Positions 6,235 through 9,143 of a stretch of 9,143 bases of DNA are shown in pieces. The DNA lies in NCBI GenBank assembly GCA_016872225.1, contig VHAW01000067.1, positions 1 to 9,143 on the forward strand. The letters are read 5' to 3'. Within the stretch, counting starts at the first letter, position 1. Every line of letters starts with the position of its first letter. The stretch comes from Sphingomonadales bacterium. Its GTDB lineage: Bacteria; Bacteroidota; Bacteroidia; UBA7662. A program made the translations under genes and the position numbers. Under the pieces are notes generated by a model. That model did no database searches. It was given only the letters and a program-made list of their open reading frames with translations, and was not told the origin of the DNA.

Positions 6235-7347
6235 CTACCACCTGGCTTTGGAGGGTTGGGTAACAGACATCGCCCATACGGTTCTTAAAAGAAGATTCTT
6301 AAGGTCAAGGAGAGGCAGTACCGGTATCAGGCTAGGTTGCTTGAATCGAACTGCCGCCCATGCCAAAGTGCTCCACCGATATACCCACAATAAAACCCAA
6401 GGCGCTGAATATCCCAATGGCCATAACCATCCCAATGCAGGCCATGCTACCATCATCCACAAAGTGATTCCGTACAGCGCAATTCGGAATTTATGTGCAA
6501 ACTTGAGATATGCAGCACTGCTCACGTGGCGTCTCTTTTGATTGAACCATACACCCCAGGTGGGTGCCGCTTCGGTATAGGTCCATGCTTCCGGTTGAAG
6601 GCAAACCTTCACATTGCTTTGGGTTGCCGCCTGATTCACGAACAACCCATCATCACCCGATATATGCTTAAGGTGCGCAGTGAATCCTTTGTGATAAAAA
6701 AACAAATTGCGTAGGTAAGATAGATTTCCTCCTCTTCCCATAAATGCCTGACCAACAAAGGCATGACCATAACATTGCAAGTTGGTGAACAGGGCGTCGT
6801 ATTGCTGGAACCATCCCAAGATTCCCCTGGTTTTCTCAAGCTGAACATGCCCGAGCACCAATTCCGTAGGATCTTTGTAAGTGCTTTGGATCAAGGACAA
6901 CCACTGCTCGCTTGCAGGCCTGCAATCTGCGTCAGTAAAGATCAAATATGAATTCGATGAGGCCTTTATTCCTAAAGTAAGGGCGAACTTTTTGCCGGTT
7001 GGATATTTGTCTTGTTCTTCGACAGAAACAATTTTGAGTCGCGGATAGACTTCGGAAAATTCCTTGAGAACTAATCCAGTATCATCCCAACTGCTGTCAT
7101 TAACCACAATGACTTCGTAATCCGGATGATCTTGGGCCATCCACAATGGAATGTTACGGCGAAGATTATCTGCTTCATTCCGGACAGCCACAATAAGGCT
7201 CACGGCCTTGGAGAGATCCTTTCGGCCATGGTTTACTTTGCCCTTCAGCATGACCGACCACCAATACCGATGAATGTAATACAAATGCCAAAGTCCGGCC
7301 GCCGCAAAAAACGTCCACCAGGGAAAATTCACAATCATTTCGGGCAT
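6235..7347 (-). CDS. Membrane-anchored family 2 glycosyltransferase
   Basis: This 370-residue GT-A fold enzyme transfers a sugar from a nucleotide donor; the acceptor cannot be read from the sequence. An N-terminal membrane segment lies at about residues 10-30. The catalytic domain starts at SLIVAVRNEADN (50-61), with VVND (81-84) for nucleotide binding and TDADC (138-142) as the metal-binding DxD. GDDG (231-234) is the likely catalytic acidic motif, and QKRRH (270-274) is a variant of QxxRW with His in place of Trp. Two or three hydrophobic segments at about 289-332 and 340-360 would anchor the C terminus in the inner membrane. It is the first gene of the minus-strand cluster and is divergent from tgt by 61 bp. 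A role in envelope polysaccharide or glycolipid synthesis is inferred from family and topology only. Confidence 0.9.
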   Translation of the reverse strand: MPEMIVNFPWWTFFAAAGLWHLYYIHRYWWSVMLKGKVNHGRKDLSKAVSLIVAVRNEADNLRRNIPLWMAQDHPDYEVIVVNDSSWDDTGLVLKEFSEVYPRLKIVSVEEQDKYPTGKKFALTLGIKASSNSYLIFTDADCRPASEQWLSLIQSTYKDPTELVLGHVQLEKTRGILGWFQQYDALFTNLQCYGHAFVGQAFMGRGGNLSYLRNLFFYHKGFTAHLKHISGDDGLFVNQAATQSNVKVCLQPEAWTYTEAAPTWGVWFNQKRRHVSSAAYLKFAHKFRIALYGITLWMMVAWPALGWLWPLGYSAPWVLLWVYRWSTLAWAAVRFKQPSLIPVLPLLDLKNLLLRTVWAMSVTQPSKARW

Positions 7348-7365
7348 AAGGTGCGAAATTAGAAG

Positions 7366-7389
7366 TCTCAGCCGAATTTTGGCCTGAGA
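7366..7389. promoter_or_regulatory. Inverted repeat in divergent promoter region
   Basis: TCTCAG and CTGAGA form a 6-bp inverted repeat, extended by an inner CC/GG pair past one bulged base. It lies in the middle of the 61-bp gap between the divergent glycosyltransferase and tgt genes. It could be an operator shared by both genes or a leader hairpin. I saw no full TAnnTTTG promoter match in the gap. Confidence 0.25.
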
Positions 7390-7408
7390 TTATCCACCCG
7401 TTGTCCAC

Positions 7409-8587
7409 ATGCCCCCGGTCACCGAAACTTACTCGTTGAGCTGCCCCCATGCAGAGACAGGTTTTGAACTGATCCGCAAGGATGGTTCATCGTCCGCAAG
7501 GGCGGGATTGCTCCAAACGGCTCATGGCGTGGTGGAAACGCCTTTGTTCATGCCGGTGGGGACACAGGGCACCGTCAAAGGAATTAGCAGCGGAGAGCTC
7601 AAGGACAGCATTCAGGCTAGGATTGTTTTGGGCAACACCTACCACTTGTATTTACGACCAGGTACCGGGCTTCTAGAAGAGGCAGGGGGCCTACATCGCT
7701 TTATGCGATGGGACGGACCCATCCTTACCGACAGCGGAGGTTACCAGGTTTTTTCTCTTGCCGATCGACGACGAATTCGGGAGGACGGTGTAGAATTCGC
7801 AAGCCATATTGATGGCTCTATGCATTTGTTCAGCCCCGAGGCTTCTATGCGCATTCAGCGATTTATTGGAGCAGATTTCTGTATGGCCTTTGACGAATGC
7901 ACCCCATACCCATGCACCCACCGAGATGCTCGTCAAAGCATGGAACTGACCCACCGCTGGTTGGACCGTAGTTTGGAGGCCTGGATGCAAACCAGGCCCT
8001 TGTACGGGTATCCTCAAAGGCTCATCCCCATCGTTCAGGGCTCGACATACTCTGACCTTCGGCTCGAATCCGCTCGCTTTATCGCAGAACGTGCCTCTCA
8101 CGGTTGCGCCATAGGCGGCCTCAGCGTAGGCGAGCCCATCGAGGATATGTACCGCATGACCGAAGAAATCACCTCCATTTTGCCAGAAAATCAATTCCGT
8201 TACCTGATGGGGGTAGGAACCCCGGCCAATATCCTGGAAAGTATCGCACGCGGTGTGGATCTCTTTGATTGCGTCATGCCATCCAGAAATGCAAGGAACG
8301 GCATGCTCTTCACATGGCACGGTATCATTAACCTTCGAAACCGCAAATGGCGTAGTGACTTAAGCCCCCTTGATCCAGAAAGTTCGCTGGCTGAGGACCG
8401 CCTCTATTCCAAGGCCTATGTGGCCCACCTCTTTCAATGTCATGAAATGTTAGGACCCAGGCTTGCGACACTTCATAATTTGCATTTCTATTTGGAACTT
8501 ACCAAGGTCGCTAGGGAACAAATTTTGACCGGGAACTTCGCGCAATGGAAGACCGCCATCTTACCCCAACTGACGCATCGCTTGTAA
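7409..8587 (+). CDS. tgt: tRNA-guanine transglycosylase, zinc cysteines missing
   Basis: Tgt exchanges the wobble guanine of GUN-anticodon tRNAs for preQ1 in queuosine synthesis. The 392-residue protein has the family marks in order: FMPVGTQGTVKGI (47-59), NTYHL (76-80), TDSGGYQVFSL (107-117) with Asp108, MAFDECTPYP (159-168) with Asp162, GGLSVGE (236-242), and DCVMPSRNARNG (287-298) with Asp287 as the expected nucleophile. The zinc site is unusual. The three cysteines of CxCxxC are replaced by Ser325, Leu327 and Asp330, while the fourth ligand, His356 in TLHN, is kept. The alignment here is gap-free against the E. coli pattern. The ATG at 7409 gives about 16 residues more than is typical before FELI, but I see no later ATG that fits. 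It is transcribed away from the glycosyltransferase cluster. Confidence 0.97.
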   Translation: MPPVTETYSLSCPHAETGFELIRKDGSSSARAGLLQTAHGVVETPLFMPVGTQGTVKGISSGELKDSIQARIVLGNTYHLYLRPGTGLLEEAGGLHRFMRWDGPILTDSGGYQVFSLADRRRIREDGVEFASHIDGSMHLFSPEASMRIQRFIGADFCMAFDECTPYPCTHRDARQSMELTHRWLDRSLEAWMQTRPLYGYPQRLIPIVQGSTYSDLRLESARFIAERASHGCAIGGLSVGEPIEDMYRMTEEITSILPENQFRYLMGVGTPANILESIARGVDLFDCVMPSRNARNGMLFTWHGIINLRNRKWRSDLSPLDPESSLAEDRLYSKAYVAHLFQCHEMLGPRLATLHNLHFYLELTKVAREQILTGNFAQWKTAILPQLTHRL

Positions 8588-8651
8588 GCCAGGGCAACCT
8601 TTATTCTTCTCCCTAAAAGAATTGATTCAAGAATCGTCTTGGAGAGGAATT

Positions 8652-8667
8652 GCGATTTATTAATCGC
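8652..8667. terminator. Hairpin downstream of tgt
   Basis: GCGATT, TATT, AATCGC is a perfect 6-bp stem with a 4-base loop, about 65 bp after the tgt stop. It lacks a clean U-tract on the plus strand, so it may be a weak terminator or an RNA 3'-end stabiliser. The call is tentative. Confidence 0.3.
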
Positions 8668-8698
8668 CGTAGATTGATTTCCCTTAATGATTCTTACA

Positions 8699-8729
8699 CC
8701 AAAAAGGCGTCCCTTGCGAGACGCCCTTT
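8699..8729 (-). terminator. Intrinsic terminator of the right-edge gene
   Basis: On the minus strand GGCGTC, an 8-base loop, GACGCC, then TTTTT make a classic rho-independent terminator. It sits about 65 bp downstream of the stop of the secreted-protein gene. On the plus strand the same stem is followed by only three T, so it might also act weakly on tgt transcripts. Confidence 0.7.
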
Positions 8730-8756
8730 CGGAATTGATTGACTAAGTCGATACGG

Positions 8757-8777
8757 TTGGTTTCGGAATGAAACCAA
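8757..8777. other. Perfect 8-bp inverted repeat after a stop codon
   Basis: TTGGTTTC, GGAAT, GAAACCAA is an exact 8-bp stem with a 5-base loop, 11 bp after the stop of the minus-strand gene and before its terminator. No U-tract follows. It may protect the 3' end of the mRNA or bind a protein. Confidence 0.4.
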
Positions 8778-8788
8778 AACGATATGCT

Positions 8789-9143
8789 TTAGGGCCGCAC
8801 CACCAATGTTGAGCGTTCAACGCGGGCAATACCCTCACCGGCGTTCCAAAGCAGCTCCACCGAATAAGAACCTGCAGGAACAGCATTCAAATCCATGCGA
8901 AGCGTTTGGGTGCCTTGAACAGGGCTAACCATAGTCACCACCCTACCGGCCAAATCCCGAACGATTACCTCCGAAGGCGTGGTTTGTGCATTAGCCCAAG
9001 TGAGGTGAAGTTCTCCTGCACTTGGATTCGGGAACATGGTGATTGCATTGGTCGAAGCCTTTAACGAAGGAAGCCTTAAATTACCCGCAATCTCCTGACC
9101 CCATACGTCGGTCAACGCACTGAGTCCACCCAAACGAAGCGCC
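8789..9143 (-). CDS. C-terminal part of a type IX-secreted protein
   Basis: Only the last 117 residues are in the window; the frame is open to the right edge and the start lies beyond it. The C-terminal 80 residues match a type A sorting domain of the type IX secretion system. It opens with ITMFPNPSAGELHLTW, continues through EVIVRDLAGRVV and VPAGSYSVELLW, and ends with the short basic strand STLVVRP. Such domains direct export across the outer membrane and are cleaved when the cargo is attached or released. The cargo's own function cannot be read here. The first visible residues (ARLGGLSALTDVWGQ) belong to the preceding region and are not diagnostic. Intrinsic termination follows at 8699-8729. 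Confidence 0.9.
   Translation of the reverse strand, partial: ALRLGGLSALTDVWGQEIAGNLRLPSLKASTNAITMFPNPSAGELHLTWANAQTTPSEVIVRDLAGRVVTMVSPVQGTQTLRMDLNAVPAGSYSVELLWNAGEGIARVERSTLVVRP

Noticed and set aside
6218..6277. Longer rsmG N terminus starting at 6277
   Set aside because: It would overlap the glycosyltransferase end, has no better start signal, and adds residues unlike the family; the GGAGG before 6217 favours the shorter form.
7691..8320. A 209-codon antisense open frame inside tgt
   Set aside because: It lies wholly within tgt, whose catalytic motifs are unmistakable, and its product shows no recognisable domain.

Overview
The window looks like a chromosomal segment from a member of the Bacteroidota. 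The evidence is a C-terminal type IX secretion sorting domain on the gene at the right edge, an archaeal-type prolyl-tRNA synthetase of about 490 residues, a Tgt that lacks the zinc cysteines, and a candidate promoter of the TAnnTTTG type. No mobile element, CRISPR array, rRNA or tRNA is visible.

Left part (1-1655, minus strand): a long lipoprotein gene with no stop codon in the window reads leftward off the edge. It is easy to miss, because the repeats inside it also keep other frames open, including plus-strand frames. It encodes a lipoprotein signal peptide, an Asp/Arg-rich segment, a Trp/Gly/Asn-rich block, a basic Arg/Ser/Gly-rich segment, and 20 tandem seven-residue repeats of the type PRSxYST. 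An AT-rich divergent intergenic region of about 220 bp separates it from proS.

Middle part: proS (1878-3347) and an unrecognised 223-residue gene (3403-4074) run on the plus strand. They converge with a minus-strand cluster that reads, in transcription order, family-2 glycosyltransferase (7347-6235), rsmG (6217-5537), thyA (5497-4703) and folA (4680-4135). Gaps in the cluster are 17, 39 and 22 bp. ThyA and FolA form the classic dTMP cycle: ThyA oxidises methylene-tetrahydrofolate to dihydrofolate and FolA reduces it back.

Right part: tgt (7409-8587, plus) is divergent from the glycosyltransferase gene. A 201-bp intergenic region with three hairpins follows, one of them a good intrinsic terminator for the minus strand. 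The last 118 codons of a type IX-secreted protein then run in from the right edge.

Most of the window is housekeeping: translation (ProRS, RsmG, Tgt) and nucleotide/folate metabolism. The unusual part is the repeat lipoprotein at the left. I see no convincing new multi-gene system.
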